NCBI GenBank assembly: GCA_021778575.1
Contig: JAJYCH010000396.1
Coordinates: 1-5,293, forward strand
DNA: 5,293 bases
Source of the DNA: Planctomycetota bacterium
GTDB taxonomy: Bacteria; Planctomycetota; Planctomycetia; Isosphaerales; Isosphaeraceae
Direction of reading: 5' to 3'
Shown: in pieces, positions 4,215 through 5,293 of the stretch
How the letters are laid out: each line of letters starts with the position of its first letter
Numbering within the stretch: the first letter of the stretch is position 1
Notes under the pieces: generated by a model
Told to the model about the DNA's origin: nothing
What the model saw: the letters and a program-made list of their open reading frames with translations, nothing else
The model's database searches: none
Position numbers and translations under genes: made by a program

Positions 4215-5293
4215 TTATCGGGCTGGGCCGAATCGACCGGCCAGGGGGAGCCGGAGCACACGACTCTGGGTCGGTTCGGCGCCGGTCATCGCGTTGAGCC
4301 AGCGACCGTCCGAGCTGAAGGTGAGGTGGGCAGGCTGACAGTGCTCCGCGAGCAGGAGACTTTTCGCCTCGAACGCCTGGGGGATGTGGCGTTCGTTATC
4401 GAGTACGATCGGAGCGATCCGGACTTCCCATCCGATGTCCTTCGACCGCTGTCGAAGATAGGCCAGCGCGAGTCGGCCATCGGGCAATGTGCCCACGGTG
4501 GGGTTCCGGTGGTCGAAGTGGGGTTCAGCTCCCTCGTTTTCGTCGTTGAAGAGGAGCCGGCCCAGCTCGACGATCTCGTTCCCCGCGAAGTTGAGCTTGA
4601 GCCAGCAGAGGCTGGTCTTCGAATACGATTCGTGATGACCCGGCCCCTTGATCAACTCGCGGAGCGCGACGATCAGCGACCCGCTCATCCGGGGGTCCTC
4701 CGGCCAGCTCAGGTCGCTGAGGAACGGCTTGCCCAGGCCCGGCCTGGAGCAGCGCCAGACCACGGGCCAGGGGTGAAGGTCGCGACCGGCCTGAGCTTCG
4801 GACGCCGCGACCCAGCTCTCGGGCTCGAACGCATACTGGTAGAGGTTGCCGTCGCCGGCACCGAAGACAATTCGCGCCTGCGTTCCGGGAAACCAGCAAG
4901 GGGGACCGACCGGAACGATCTCGGTCGAGACATGGTCGAGCATCTTGCCGCTGGGAAAGGCGTACCGGGCGATCCCGAAATCGTTGGTGATCGACATTGG
5001 CCCGTTCCTGGTCCGAGTCGACCACCGTCCGACGATCTGGGACTGATTCTTCTCATCGACCCAGGGGGAGCAACTGGCGGCCTCCAGGACATCACCATCC
5101 TCCAGCGGGAAGCTTTCGATCCGGCCGGTCTCGCGATTGAGCCAGGACGGCGTCCGATCGACCACGTGATTCAAGAAGAATTCGTTAACATTCGAATACT
5201 TGATTGATCGACCGGTTCGGAGCGATGGTCGAGGGGGGTCGAACCGCGACAGACCCACGGCCATGATCGTGGCGGCCACCGCTGTGAGAACCA
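4215..5293 (-). CDS. Hypothetical protein with beta-propeller-like repeats, N-terminus at or beyond right edge
   Basis: I do not recognise a named family. The frame is open to the right edge. From its GTG at 5279 it gives 354 residues; four more codons (Val-Leu-Thr-Ala) and a partial xTG codon precede that GTG, so the start may lie just outside the window or the protein may be longer. The first readable part, VLTAVAATIMAVGLSRF, is hydrophobic and could be a signal peptide or a single membrane anchor, placing the rest outside the cytoplasm. The body contains spaced strand patterns typical of beta-propellers: PSWLNRETGRIESFPL (44-59), PCWFPGTQARIVFGAGDGNLYQYAFE (127-152), PTVGTLPDGRLALAYLRQ (260-277), and PAHLTFSSDGRWLNAMTG (316-333), which resembles a TolB/WD40-type blade. 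There are no catalytic motifs and no CxxCH haem site. The stop is TAA at 4215; mnmA begins 120 bases on. Third-position GC is lower than in mnmA in places, but the reading frame is intact. Confidence 0.75.
   Translation of the reverse strand, partial: VLTAVAATIMAVGLSRFDPPRPSLRTGRSIKYSNVNEFFLNHVVDRTPSWLNRETGRIESFPLEDGDVLEAASCSPWVDEKNQSQIVGRWSTRTRNGPMSITNDFGIARYAFPSGKMLDHVSTEIVPVGPPCWFPGTQARIVFGAGDGNLYQYAFEPESWVAASEAQAGRDLHPWPVVWRCSRPGLGKPFLSDLSWPEDPRMSGSLIVALRELIKGPGHHESYSKTSLCWLKLNFAGNEIVELGRLLFNDENEGAEPHFDHRNPTVGTLPDGRLALAYLRQRSKDIGWEVRIAPIVLDNERHIPQAFEAKSLLLAEHCQPAHLTFSSDGRWLNAMTGAEPTQSRVLRLPLAGRFGPAR

Noticed and set aside
3978..5207. A 409-codon open frame on the plus strand
   Set aside because: It runs antisense to the propeller-like gene, crosses the intergenic gap and enters the start of mnmA. 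Its translation has no domain-like pattern. In GC-rich DNA long antisense frames are common mirrors of real genes.

Overview
The window reads as a stretch of a GC-rich bacterial chromosome. It most likely comes from a planctomycete, possibly of the Isosphaerales group. That placement is inferred from the look of the GltX N-terminus, from a small protein with the core [15 protein letters not shown] that I associate with planctomycetes, and from strong G/C preference at third codon positions. It cannot be proved without a search. All six supported genes lie on the minus strand, so they are transcribed from right to left.

Read in transcription order: (a) 5293-4215 is a protein of unknown function, open at the right edge, with beta-propeller-like strand repeats. 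(b) 4094-3012 is mnmA, the tRNA 2-thiouridylase, followed after 39 bases by (c) 2972-2664, a small dimeric alpha/beta-barrel (ABM-type) protein. These two probably share a transcript. A hairpin covers the ribosome binding site of the second gene, and a large imperfect inverted repeat lies about 40 bases after its stop. (d) After a 454-base gap holding a good promoter, 2209-1016 encodes a fusion of a degenerate family 2 glycosyltransferase domain and a GtrA-type membrane domain. (e) After a 274-base gap, 741-412 is a 109-residue conserved-looking hypothetical protein. (f) A near-consensus promoter (TTGACA, 17 bases, TATCGT) sits in the short gap before gltX, which starts at 322 and runs off the left edge.

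Two genes serve translation: GltX charges tRNA-Glu, and MnmA thiolates U34 of the tRNAs for Glu, Gln and Lys. They are in separate transcription units here. The other genes have no evident pathway link. I see no CRISPR array, insertion sequence, phage gene, tRNA or rRNA, and no convincing novel multi-gene system. The points most worth a second look are the glycosyltransferase-like domain that has lost its metal-binding DxD motif, the hairpin over the start of the ABM-type gene, the inverted repeat at 2583-2626, and the abnormal last codons of gltX at the left edge.
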